Below, piece by piece: positions 56,701-64,000 of a stretch of DNA of 64,000 nt; the first letter of the stretch is position 1, and each line of letters starts with the position of its first letter. This DNA comes from Cinclus cinclus (taxonomy: Eukaryota; Chordata; Aves; Passeriformes; Cinclidae), in NCBI RefSeq assembly GCF_963662255.1, contig NC_085047.1:44609006-44673005 (forward strand), read 5' to 3'. Under the pieces are notes generated by a model, which did not search any database, was not told the origin of the DNA, and saw only the letters and a program-made list of their open reading frames with translations. The translations under genes and the position numbers were made by a program.

Positions 56701-59700
56701 AGCAAAAAGTATCATTCAATTTGGACAGTCACTTGGCTGGTCACACTTTCTAATGTTCCTAAGTACATCTGATGTTCTCCAATTCAGCTGCTACCTGTAC
56801 CATACCATGGTGTTAGTGCAAAGAAGAGAAAAATATATTCCCACTTACCTCTCTGCCAGCTTTTGCTGGAATCTTTCCTTGAGTCTCTCTCAACTTGCGA
56901 GCATTGTCAAGTTCTGCTTGAAGTTCTGAAGCTAAATCCTTCAAAGAAAGAGATAGTACTTCATTAGTTTAACTATCTCAAAATTTTAGGAGATTTTTAT
57001 ATCAAAATGAACTATTTATTTTATTTTTTGTGTTTTGATATGTCATTTTAAACTCTAATGACACAAAAGACTAAAGAAAATATGTCAATGTAATTCACAC
57101 AACTCTTTATAGGATATAACGTGAAAAAAAATGTTCAGAATAGAGGCATCTGAAGCATAGGAACAAGTATTGCCATAAAAAGACCAGAAAACATATTTTT
57201 AAGCCTTATTAAGTTATACTAATAAATGCTTTGCATAACTAAAGATATTAACATAGATATTACTTTCTGTATAGGAAGCTAAATAAGGAAGTCTGAACAT
57301 ATCATATCCTTTTTTTTCTCTTGTGCACACACACACACACCTCTCACAAACATACACCAGCTCTGTGGGTCTAGGGAAATATCTCTCAGAAATTTTTGCT
57401 ATGAAGTTTCACATCTCTCTATACTCCATGTCCAACTTCTGCACTTCAGACCTTATTTTGGGAATTAAAATGTACAAGAGGCAGAAAATAAGAACTGTTT
57501 ACAGTCTGGTGCAAATTAGTTTTGATGCTCCTGCTCCCTTATCCATCTGCCTAAATACAAGTATTTCAGAATATCTTGGATTGGTAGGAATTGCCAGCCT
57601 ATCAACCCATAAAGAATAGAACCATTTATACTTGAACTCCTCTACCAGTTTCATTGACTGGACTCTAACCATCATGCCCATACATGCTGCCCCCAAATTA
57701 AGTCATTTGATCAACACCAGGCTGCAAATCAGTAGCAAAAATAGATTCAGATTCATTTGGCCCACATGGCCTACCTCGAGCTCCAGCCAACAGGACATGC
57801 TATTACATAACCATCTGTTCTGATATATGGGGATGAACTTGCTTAAACAAGCTGCATTTTCAATTTGATTAGAGAAACACCATGAAAAAGATTTAAAATG
57901 CCACAAGGCTATTATATATTAGATATATTATACCAGCTATTTTATTATTTAAACTGTGGTCGTTAAGTTTTAGGTTGTTTTTGTTTGTTTTTTTTAACTA
58001 GGCTGATTCAGAGTGCTGATATAGAAAGCAATATATATAAAAACAATAATAAAATTGTAGTACTGTTTTCTGCTACATGATTTGGGTCAAAACTAAACAA
58101 AATTATAGAATATTAAATGAATTACACTCTCCCCAGAGAATACGAGTATATTTTTCATCAAATCACTTGTATTCAGTTCCTATCAGGCTGAAAAGGAAAA
58201 GACCAGATTTGTGTCCAAAGTTTTGTTTAGGCAATGCTCCTGAAGCTGAGCAGTATCATAAAAAAAAAAGTTAACAAATTTCTGCTGCTTTCCATCAGTC
58301 TTCAGAAAACCTTCCCCTGCACCAGTCATTCACAAACCTACCATATAATTACTTTCATAAACATATTTTAACTCGTTAGTATTTGTTTTTAGTATTAACT
58401 AAGAAAACTAGAGATTAACATATGGACACATCTATTTAAATCATTAATACTATACCTTAGTAGGAAATGCATTGCTTCAAGTTACTTTTAATTCACCTTT
58501 GAAGCTAATAACATTTAAAATAGACAGGATTTCCACATAAGGTATTGTTGTTCAAATGTTTAAAGCTACATACCCACCTCTATGTCTAAAGTCTACATAA
58601 AATTGGTTTGAAAAAAATATATTTATAAAATGGACACTTTCTCCTAACAAAATCTGAATTATCTGATAGGGGCTTTGACAAGGATCAGCACTATGTCCTA
58701 GTCCAGCAATAATGACAAAACAAACTTTCCACAAATCAAAGAAACAATAGCTCTTGAGAAATATTAATTTACCACTTGGAGACATAACACATTTTACATA
58801 TTACTACAAATAAATATTTATTTATTATTTCTTAAAGATGCAGATTTTGTCGCAAATATTATGTCACAAGAGGCAAACTAAACAGGTGAAGTAACAATTA
58901 ATCTTAAAAATAAATACAAAAGCCCACAGTGATAGCATTTGCTTCTAAAAAAATGTAAGTAGTTCCTTAAGAGCAGCTATTCAGAGCCAAGCACTTGAAA
59001 AATACAGCTTAAAAACTGACAGACTCTGACATTGTTATAACCAAAACTTCCAGGCAGTACTACTGAAGGGAAGTAACTCATAACAACTGTGCTTAAGGTA
59101 ATAAATAAAATACATATACTTCCAAATTTAGTATTGCACCAGAGTGAAATTCTTGTTCCTTCAGGTAACTGGCTGGAACAAGCCACATTAAATGTGCAGC
59201 TGTTTCTCCCAGCTCCACAGACCAACCTCAATCAAGGCAGCACCACAAAGCATTCCACAGCTGTTCTCAGTGCAGAACTGGCTGCAATGGCATATGCTAC
59301 TCCTTTCAGTTTTGCAATTTCCATATCATAATTAATAAGACTGCTTATACAGCAGAGTTATGGACCATAAGCACCTACTTGTGACAAAGCTGATGAAATA
59401 AGTAAAGTTCCAGACAGTTTACCTTGTAACAAAGACAGGGAGCTTTGTTGTTTTCACCTGCTCCCTTTCTAATAGAGACAATAAATACTATAAAAAGGGC
59501 AGAAAACAACTGTTTTAGATATGCTACTTATCCTAAAAAACCCAGGGTCCTGAATTCTTTACTCTAGTCTGTCCATGAGCTATTACATTTAAAGCAGAAA
59601 TTACTGTAAAAGCAGTATCTTCAAATCCTACCAAAATTTGCAAGTCATTATTTGCTTGAATCAACACCCTTTAAAAAAAAGGGGGAAAAAAAAGTCCGAA

Positions 59701-59861
59701 CAATTAAATCACTGTGAGATTTGAAGAAAAATTGCAGTAAATCATGACAGTTTTTCACAGCCATTACCGTGTCTCCCATGAGCTCTGCTTTCACAATCCT
59801 CGCTCCCAGTCTGTTCATCTCCTCTTCACTAAGGACCCGAGGCAGCTCATCCTTTGATGAT
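23592..59861 (-). CDS. CWF19L2: CWF19-like protein 2, C-terminal half (spliced gene, 10 exons)
   Basis: Joining ten exons on the minus strand (59861-59768, 56938-56849, 44924-44799, 43563-43426, 34110-33898, 32251-32135, 28031-27876, 26642-26562, 24715-24614, 23732-23592) gives 418 codons and a TGA stop. Every intron starts GT and ends AG, and the frame never breaks. In this joined numbering, residues about 190-310 form the CwfJ C-terminal domain 1, with a CxxC pair (200/203), a KHLI histidine (212), a GHCLI...QHH segment (235-244) and HMVYECIP (290-297). Residues about 315-415 form CwfJ C-terminal domain 2, ending in [11 protein letters not shown]. The sequence matches CWF19L2 rather than the paralogue CWF19L1, judged by [18 protein letters not shown] and the following block. 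Family knowledge: CWF19/Drn1 proteins are nuclear and join the late spliceosome and intron-lariat complex, where they assist lariat turnover. Human CWF19L2 is about 890 residues, so roughly the N-terminal half lies beyond 64000. No close AATAAA follows the stop on this strand; the first good one I see is near 20163-20168. Confidence 0.97.
24614..24715 (-). CDS. CWF19L2: CWF19L2 exon (second from 3' end)
   Basis: This exon has 34 codons, [17 protein letters not shown] through [11 protein letters not shown], and is phase 0 at both ends. The acceptor is TATGTAG before 24715 and the donor is GTATTA after 24614. It lies inside CwfJ C-terminal domain 2 and includes the conserved PYFSVDFG and [10 protein letters not shown] strands. 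It is too short to stand out as an ORF; it was found by translating between the two splice sites. The intron to the next exon is 881 bp. Confidence 0.96.
26562..26642 (-). CDS. CWF19L2: CWF19L2 exon (third from 3' end)
   Basis: This exon has 27 codons, [16 protein letters not shown] then [11 protein letters not shown], and is phase 0 at both ends. The acceptor is TTTTACAG and the donor is a consensus GTAAGT directly after the serine codon. The conceptual frame runs on past the donor into intron sequence, so an unspliced reading gives a false C-terminus. It links CwfJ domain 1 to domain 2, and the ESDEEW and SSKDIRKS blocks are typical of CWF19L2. Confidence 0.97.
27817..27843. repeat. (TA)n plus T-run microsatellite
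   Basis: Eight TA units (27817-27832) run into eleven T (27833-27843). The tract lies within intron sequence about 33 bases from the splice donor of the exon ending at 27876. Confidence 0.9.
27876..28031 (-). CDS. CWF19L2: CWF19L2 exon (fourth from 3' end)
   Basis: This exon has 52 codons from [10 protein letters not shown] to VAPIYFK, phase 0 at both ends. The acceptor is TTAAACAG and the donor is GTACAT. It encodes the second half of CwfJ C-terminal domain 1: [10 protein letters not shown], the [10 protein letters not shown] block and [12 protein letters not shown], which is diagnostic for CWF19L2. The first codon is ATG only by chance; it is an internal methionine. An (A)11(TA)8 simple repeat (read on this strand) starts about 33 bases into the downstream intron. 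Confidence 0.98.
28605..29230. other. GC-rich unclassified insert in an intron
   Basis: About 600 bp inside the 4.1 kb intron 28032-32134 is markedly richer in G and C than the AT-rich DNA on both sides. It has recurring words such as CCTTGCC, CCTGGC and ACCATGGGAG. The largest minus frame is about 75 codons and has no known family. The abrupt composition change suggests an inserted element, possibly LTR-type, but I find no clear ends, target duplication or coding motif. Confidence 0.4.
32135..32251 (-). CDS. CWF19L2: CWF19L2 exon (fifth from 3' end)
   Basis: This exon has 39 codons, [15 protein letters not shown] through DEDIWEEIQ, phase 0 at both ends. It carries the core of CwfJ C-terminal domain 1, the HIT-like [11 protein letters not shown] segment whose histidines may contribute to nucleotide or metal binding (family inference). 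The acceptor TTTTCCTAG is good. The donor reads CAG|GTCTGC, which matches consensus only on the exon side and at GT, so it is unusually weak. The position is nevertheless fixed by the protein alignment on both sides. Confidence 0.95.
32626..33161 (-). mobile_element. ERV-L-like solo LTR
   Basis: The plus strand starts TGTCATGGTTTAACTGGC. It contains GGGATAAGGGGGAGAGAATCC, GTGGGTTGAGATAAAGACAG, AAGTGATGCACAAAGCAATT and GAATATCCC, and closes near CCCAGACAAAACCAGGC. These blocks occur in the same order in a widespread bird ERV-L LTR family. Its promoter and poly(A) features lie on the opposite strand, so the LTR sense is minus, the same as CWF19L2. The corresponding TATA-like word is now GGATAAA. 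No internal retroviral region flanks it, so it is a solo LTR. Both ends are eroded and I see no clean target duplication. Confidence 0.85.
33246..33267. repeat. (TA)n microsatellite
   Basis: Twenty-two bases of uninterrupted TA lie in intron sequence about 85 bases beyond the LTR end. A looser AT-rich stretch of the same kind precedes the LTR near 32588-32612. Confidence 0.95.
33898..34110 (-). CDS. CWF19L2: CWF19L2 exon (sixth from 3' end)
   Basis: This exon has 71 codons from [16 protein letters not shown] to HLIIAIGTK, phase 0 at both ends. The acceptor is CCTTTCAG and the donor is AAG|GTAAGA. The first part is the conserved [13 protein letters not shown] linker. A charged stretch rich in E, R and K follows, probably helical. 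The exon then starts CwfJ C-terminal domain 1 with [11 protein letters not shown] and KHLI, whose CxxC and histidine look like a zinc-binding set. It is the longest coding exon in the window. Confidence 0.97.
35724..36110 (-). mobile_element. CR1 LINE 3' fragment
   Basis: The plus strand reads ATAGAACCATACAATGG and then TTTAAAGATCACC. After these come the CTCCAGGGATGGGGCATCC, GGCAGCCTGTCCCAGTGCC and TCTCAGCCTGTCTTCACAGC blocks, all antisense of the avian CR1 3' region. The element is minus-oriented, about 390 bp, and 5'-truncated as usual for CR1. Confidence 0.92.
36485..36512. repeat. Short tandem repeat GCTGCTCAGGT
   Basis: An 11-base unit, TGCTGCTCAGG, is present in two adjacent copies followed by a partial third. 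Confidence 0.7.
43426..43563 (-). CDS. CWF19L2: CWF19L2 exon (seventh from 3' end)
   Basis: This exon has 46 codons, [17 protein letters not shown] through LLFMRMASK, phase 0 at both ends. The acceptor is TTCCAG and the donor is AAG|GTAAGG. The ERVRYFx[13 protein letters not shown] and LFMRMASK motifs are the conserved central segment of CWF19-family proteins just before the CwfJ domains. The leading ATG is an internal codon following an exon that also ends in ATG, giving a Met-Met pair across the junction. Confidence 0.97.
44799..44924 (-). CDS. CWF19L2: CWF19L2 exon (eighth from 3' end)
   Basis: This exon has 42 codons, [16 protein letters not shown] through GGRRKQQM, phase 0 at both ends. 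The donor ATG|GTAAGT is a consensus site. The acceptor is placed at CTGACACAG because this keeps the frame with the upstream exon. Its pyrimidine tract is mediocre, so the exact first codon is less certain than the rest. The [15 protein letters not shown] and GGRRKQQM blocks match CWF19L2. Confidence 0.93.
47386..47399. repeat. Homopolymer run of 14 G
   Basis: An uninterrupted G14 is flanked by ATTCC and AAGC. It is C14 on the transcribed sense strand of CWF19L2. It may be G-quadruplex prone and is also a common site of assembly length errors. Confidence 0.95.
52603..52930 (-). mobile_element. CR1 LINE 3' fragment
   Basis: The plus strand reads GGAAGGGGCCTTAAAGTTCATCTAGTCCC, interrupted by none of the usual indels. 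It is followed by CCATGGGCAGGGACACC, CAAGGCCTTGTCCAACCTGG, CCTGGGCAACCTGTTCCAG and TTCTCTGTAGGTCCCCTTC. This is the antisense of a well-preserved CR1 3' region, so the element lies on the minus strand. Confidence 0.95.
53962..54022 (+). mobile_element. CR1 3'-terminal remnant
   Basis: TGTTGCTGGACTAGATG, then GTCCCTTCCAAAGG and TCCTATATTCTG, is the sense orientation of the last 50-60 bases of a CR1 element. It is the only CR1 piece seen here on the plus strand. Confidence 0.65.
55195..55647 (-). other. GC-rich intronic block with a 150-codon open frame
   Basis: This is the second-longest open frame in the window. It sits in a block that is richer in GC and CpG than its surroundings, inside the 11.9 kb CWF19L2 intron. 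The translation is rich in C, S, A and V with no motif I recognise, and there are no convincing splice sites joining it to CWF19L2 in frame. It may be a decayed transposon or LTR, or chance. Confidence 0.3.
56849..56938 (-). CDS. CWF19L2: CWF19L2 exon (ninth from 3' end)
   Basis: This exon has 30 codons, [16 protein letters not shown] through AKAGRE, phase 0 at both ends. The acceptor is TTTCTTTGAAG and the donor is GAG|GTAAGT. The composition (alternating L, E, K and R) suggests a coiled-coil or long helix, as expected for this part of CWF19L2. It is separated from the next exon by the 11.9 kb intron, the longest in the window. Confidence 0.94.
57326..57340. repeat. (CA)n microsatellite
   Basis: Fifteen bases of alternating CA occur in the 2.8 kb intron 56939-59767. 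Otherwise that intron holds only AT-rich unique sequence. Confidence 0.9.
59768..59861 (-). CDS. CWF19L2: CWF19L2 exon (tenth from 3' end)
   Basis: This 94-base exon has one leading base completing a split codon, then 31 codons ([20 protein letters not shown] to KAELMGDT). The acceptor is GTGTTTTACAG and the donor is ACG|GTAATG. The [20 protein letters not shown] block matches the conserved segment at the start of the helical region of CWF19L2. It is the only exon here entered in mid-codon, so the preceding exon must end with two spare bases. Confidence 0.94.
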
Positions 59862-62365
59862 CTGTAAAACACCAGCTGCACTAAAGCCACACAAAAACAG
59901 TGCAGTATTCACCTGTGTAATTAAATATCATAAGTCTACTATACTTGTACATATGCTTCTATTGGCAAAATAATTGAAAATGGCATATTATAAAAATGTG
60001 TTTGCAGACAGAAGCTGCCAAGGACTCTGAAACCAAAGAGCTTGAATAAAATTTTTATGAAGTTTGTTTCCTTTTACTTTTGAGATCAACTCAAATGTAA
60101 AGCACTATACACATTTTCCTAGCATGAAGAAACAGTCAAGAGTCAGTAGCAGGTATAAAGCAGGAACAAAAACAATGGAAAGAGAAACAGAAAGAGTTAT
60201 TTTAACCCACTCTAATTCTTCTTTCTGGCTTTGGCCATGCTTTTACTTCTCAGCTTCTGCAAAATCACCCAATTTGTGAGTTATTCTGTTTGTCAAATGC
60301 CTACCACCTCTTGAAAATTACTTCTTTTCCTGTATTTATCTGCTCACAGTACAATCTTTGCATCTGAATATGTTACGGCTGACACAGTAGAGTTTCCAGG
60401 GAAAATGAACTGGTACACCATTTTAAAAATATGAAGTCCCCTTAGAGAAGCCACAGCTGGTAATAAGGAGTATTGTACCATAATGTTCAGAATAAAAACT
60501 TAACATATGACCTTTTATTATATTTATTAAATAAGGACTCCAAGAAACAATGCAAAAACACTCCAAGTAAGTTTGGCTCTTGTTCTCTGACCCTAGGAAA
60601 GACTAAAAGCAATTAACTCCAAATGCAAAATATCTAACACAGAAGATGCATAAGAGTACAGTTATGATATTGGTTCCTGCTGTTAGAGAGAGAATTCACT
60701 CACTAATTTATATGGTTAAACCCTGTAGGATTGGAAGAATGGGAAGCCTTTGAAGATGGTGTCCTCTTTAAGCACCACATCTCCCCAGTCCTCAGAAAAT
60801 TACCCAAGTTGCTTTTCTTCATTTTCAAGATGCCAAATACAAACCCCCAAAATTCAGCAGAATTTACTTCAATTTCATCAGAAACAAAACATTCAAAGAT
60901 TAAGTTTCCACTCTTCCTTAAGCTGTATAATTCAAAGCAAGTCAGGCTGCTTCAGACAAGGGAAAAAAAAGTGGTGCTAGTGTTTGAATCATTGTCTGAA
61001 CTTTCTGAGACTTGAGACATTGTTTTGATTTGCTTTTTGTCTTGTCTTAAATTAAACTCTGAAGCAGTCACATTGTTAAGTGTGACTTCCAGCAAACACT
61101 AGCTGATGGACTTTTCCTCTCGGGAGATCCCTTGGACATCCAATCAGCTCTTTTAATTAACCTGTGTCATAACTGTCCAAAACACTTTGATTTATAGGCT
61201 GAAGAAACTTCCTCTGTGCTTTAGAAAAGGCAAAATTTAAAAGCCACACTTTTAGCACGAGAGATGAGGAACTGAACCAGCGACACCTATTAATTCAAGT
61301 CTTCACCTCAAAGATTTACTTTTTGTGACTGACAACACTACCAAAAGAGTAAATGTATTACACGTCTTGAAATTTCAGGAAGAAAAAGAAAGCAGCAGCT
61401 TATAAATTACTCTCAACAGGCATCTACTGCACATATCCAAACCTCAAATGCTCCATAAGCCAGAATCTTCTACAAAACACAATACAAAAGAAAAAAATAG
61501 TACTTCTGACTGAAGGAAACAGGAAGACAAGTTATTTACTATTCCAAAACACAAGAATCTCAGGAGTTAAGAAGTCATCTTACAAGAACTTGGAAATAAG
61601 TTATGTCAATAAGTAGAGGCTATATGATTTTGCAGGCCTAAGTAATCCTCACTAATGAGTCAGCTTAATAATTGCATTGGCTAAGAAATATGATTAAAAT
61701 ATCAAAGAAGATGCGCAATTGGGTTTAACAGCACCACAACAGAAAACACATGCACAAGAAAATATCAGCTGAACAGCTTCTACATCTAGTTCTCTTCTGG
61801 GAGGAAAAGAATTATCTTTTCTATCATAATAATTGAATTCATTGAACTTGAGCAAGCAAACCACTTCCGCACATAATCTCATTTCCCAAAATTTGCAATT
61901 ACCATTGCACTTAGTAAATGTGGCAATTAAAAAAAAGTTACTGTTTTTGTACCTGCAACTAAAAAAGTGAATAACCATTATTTCACAAAAAAAAACCAAA
62001 AAAAACCCAAACTCATATGTAAACTGTTGATCAAGTCTGAGACAAAGATTGGACCTAGCCACTCCTAAGCTCCATCAGGAGTTTAGAAAGCAAGGGTCTG
62101 CTCAGAACCGTGTGACTCAATGTTAGGGTTCCCCTAGCCCTTTTCTGTCTTCAGACTCTGTGTAAAACATTCTAAATCAATTTACTCCGTTTTCTTTTGT
62201 ATGTTTCATTCATGTAGTAAATAATAGAGTGAAACTTACCACCAAACTTAGTAAAGTCTCATTTTTATGACTTTTATAGATTTATTTTAAAATTATATTA
62301 TTTCTCTTAACACCTTAGATAAGTACTCTTTGAGCAACCCTAAACCACTCATTAGCTAGTGACCA

Positions 62366-62782
62366 GCAGCCCCTCTGGTGCTGTTCTTTGGATTTCTCTG
62401 GAGACAGCGCTGATAACACAGCAGTGTTTTGGCTGCTGCTGAACAGTGCTTACACAGCTTCAAAGCTTCCTCTGGATCTCACTGTGCACCCCCAGCAAGC
62501 AGGCTGGAGTGAGCAGAGGCTCTGGGAGGGGTCACAGCCAGGACAGCTGAACTGGCCAAAGGGCTATTCCACACTTCATCATGTCATGAAAAACAAAAAG
62601 AGCCTGGAAACAGCAGTCTTTACAAAGTAGCTGCTGCTGAAAAACTGGTTGGAAGTCTGCTCCTGGGAGGTGGAGAGGGTCTGACTGCATCACATATTGT
62701 TGTCCCTTCCCTTCACTCGTTAAATTGCCTTTATCCAATAATGAGTTTATCTCCCTTTTGTTCTTCTGGTTTCTTCTGCAGG
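62366..62782 (+). mobile_element. Diverged ERV-L-like LTR, partial
   Basis: In sense order: GTGCTGTTCTTTGGATTT, CGCTGATAACACAGCAGTG, CAGTGCTTACACAGCTTC, CACAGCCAGGACAGCTGA, CTGGCCAAAGGGCTATTCC, CTGACTGCATCACATATTG and CCTTTATCCAATAATGAG. These are the blocks of the LTR family also present at 32626-33161, there in reverse. The 5' end, the TATA region and the 3' end are eroded, and no retroviral coding sequence flanks it. It is older and more diverged than the other copy. Confidence 0.7.
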
Positions 62783-63643
62783 AGTGACATTGAGCAAGCA
62801 GCTGGGATGTGCTAGCTACCTGCAGGGGTCAACACACCTCACACACACAGCAACAACCAGCTCCATACCTTCCATGCCATCACCATCCCCACCCTACAAA
62901 GGTAGGCAGAAAACAACTGTGGATTGTGCAGACCTTGTACCTGAACAAGGTACTCAACAGGTGAGCAAGTCTCAGAGGCTTCACCATGGATTATTCTAAC
63001 CAGAAGTTTACGAAGTGCATTTAACTGGTAAACACCAGGCACTTCAGTGCAATAACTATTGAGGCAGTATGTAGAAGAAGGAACATTAAATTTGAATGTC
63101 TAATGTCTCATAAATCACAGATTTAATGTTATCAGATAATTTTTTCAGAGTAACTAAAACAACTATAAAAATATACTTCTCAGTTTCCAGCAAAATGGCA
63201 CCTAGGCATACAACAAAATAAACAATAAAACAGGACATGACAAACACTTACGAATGGGACATAGTGTGTACAAACTAGTCATGCCAGGATGTGGAACTAC
63301 TCCTGCCATGACCTGTACTCAAGTTCATGCTTTAAAGAAAAAACAGATTAAGTGAACATCAAAATAATTTATATTTTTGCTATCAATGAAAATTCAAATT
63401 TCATTGGCTTCTTTCGAAGTATAAAAAGTAAAATCTGGAAAAAATACCCAACATACAAAATAAAAATAACTATGTAGACTACGTAGCCTGTTTCTGGTTA
63501 GTCATGCAGTACTCAATAATGTATATTTTTTCTTTGGAAATACACTATCCATGAGGTACATAAGTACTATATGTAGGAATAATTATAAATAAAATAAATA
63601 CTTCATAACGCTGCAAAAAGAAGTTTTTCTGCAAATAACTGAA

Positions 63644-63727
63644 ATAAGAAAGAAAGACTTCTATTTGATCATATTTCATTTAAAAACATATAAGAAAGAA
63701 AGAATTCTATTTGATCATATTTCATTA
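63644..63727. repeat. 46-bp tandem duplication
   Basis: ATAAGAAAGAAAGACTTC, then TATTTGATCATATTTCATT, at 63644 recurs at 63690 with a single mismatch (ACTTC versus AATTC) over about 38 bases. The period is 46 bases. Confidence 0.93.
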
Positions 63728-63951
63728 AATGATTTTTTCAACCAAATGATATCATCCTTCTTATATATTCCGACCAAGAATATTTACTTATTCAGCTTTC
63801 CCAAGCAATTAAACAAAATCACCCTGACTCTAAAATAAGTTTGCACATGCCTACAAAACATTGTAAAGATCTGAAAGAAAGGATTCATAGCAACAACCAC
63901 ACTAGTCAAATCACTTCGAGCACAGCAAAAAGTCAGTTCTCTACAACTTAC

Positions 63952-64000
63952 TTGTCTGACCACCTCTCCTTTCTATTCTCTGTTGCCCCTCACAAAAGCA
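63952..64000 (-). CDS. CWF19L2: Possible partial CWF19L2 exon at window edge
   Basis: A strong donor CAA|GTAAGTTG lies at 63951-63944. The exon side ends with two spare bases, exactly what the split codon of the downstream exon needs (AA+A, lysine). In that frame the last codons read GATENRKERWSD then K, a polar composition fitting this region of the protein. An in-frame TGA occurs 13 codons before the donor (63992-63990). The exon would therefore have to begin after it, for instance at the AG just before GGGCAACAG, or else the assignment is wrong. The sequence beyond 64000 is needed. Confidence 0.4.

Larger units (their letters stand above)
44925..56848 (-). other. CWF19L2: CWF19L2 intron, 11924 bp
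   Basis: The donor GTAAGT follows 56849 and the acceptor CTGACACAG precedes 44924. Contents: a run of 14 G (47386-47399), a 28-base exon-like segment (50686-50713), CR1 copies (52603-52930 and 53962-54022) and a GC-rich block with a 150-codon minus frame (55647-55195). The rest is AT-rich with no recognisable feature. Confidence 0.88.
59862..63951 (-). other. CWF19L2: CWF19L2 intron (if the edge exon is real)
   Basis: The acceptor GTGTTTTACAG precedes 59861 and the putative donor GTAAGTTG follows 63952. The intron contains the plus-sense LTR at 62366-62782 and a 46-bp tandem duplication at 63644-63727. The remainder is AT-rich with no recognisable feature. If the edge exon is wrong, the intron simply continues past 64000. 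Confidence 0.6.

Noticed and set aside
62388..62738. Open frames on both strands
   Set aside because: They fall within the diverged LTR and are not a gene.
1..64000. CRISPR arrays, operons, tRNA or rRNA genes, phage or plasmid modules
   Set aside because: None is visible. The window is vertebrate nuclear DNA with one spliced gene and dispersed retroelements.

Overview
The window is a piece of a vertebrate nuclear genome, almost certainly from a bird. Several CR1-type LINE fragments and two LTR copies of a family I associate with avian ERV-L elements are dispersed through AT-rich non-coding DNA, and the only real gene is split into small exons by long introns. There is no sign of prokaryotic organisation: no operons, no dense ORFs. 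I cannot fix the species.

The gene is the 3' half of CWF19L2 (CWF19-like protein 2, a late-spliceosome / intron-lariat factor) on the minus strand. Ten coding exons can be joined between 59861 and 23592. Nearly all have GT-AG borders that keep one continuous reading frame of 418 codons plus stop, including the whole CwfJ C-terminal domain 1 / domain 2 module. Nine of the ten internal junctions fall between codons; only the most upstream exon starts inside a codon. A possible further exon touches the right window edge (63952-64000). The N-terminal half of the protein and the promoter lie beyond 64000.

Layout: 1-23591 is the flank downstream of the gene, with no convincing gene, three CR1-like remnants and low-complexity tracts; its first 1.4 kb is conspicuously GC-rich. 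23592-34110 holds the seven 3'-most exons, with a GC-rich unclassified insert (28605-29230) and a minus-sense ERV-L-like solo LTR (32626-33161) in the introns. 34111-43425 is a 9.3 kb intron with a CR1 copy. 43426-44924 carries two exons 1.2 kb apart. 44925-56848 is the largest intron (11.9 kb), with CR1 copies, a run of 14 G, a GC-rich 150-codon open frame and a 28-base exon-like segment with good splice sites that would act as a poison exon. 56849-64000 carries two further exons, a plus-sense ERV-L-like LTR (62366-62782), a 46-bp tandem duplication and the edge exon candidate.

I did not find an undescribed multi-gene system. The points most worth a second look are the putative poison exon or 12-base in-frame microexon at 50686-50713, the weak splice donor at 32134, the edge exon with an in-frame TGA, and the unclassified GC-rich inserts.
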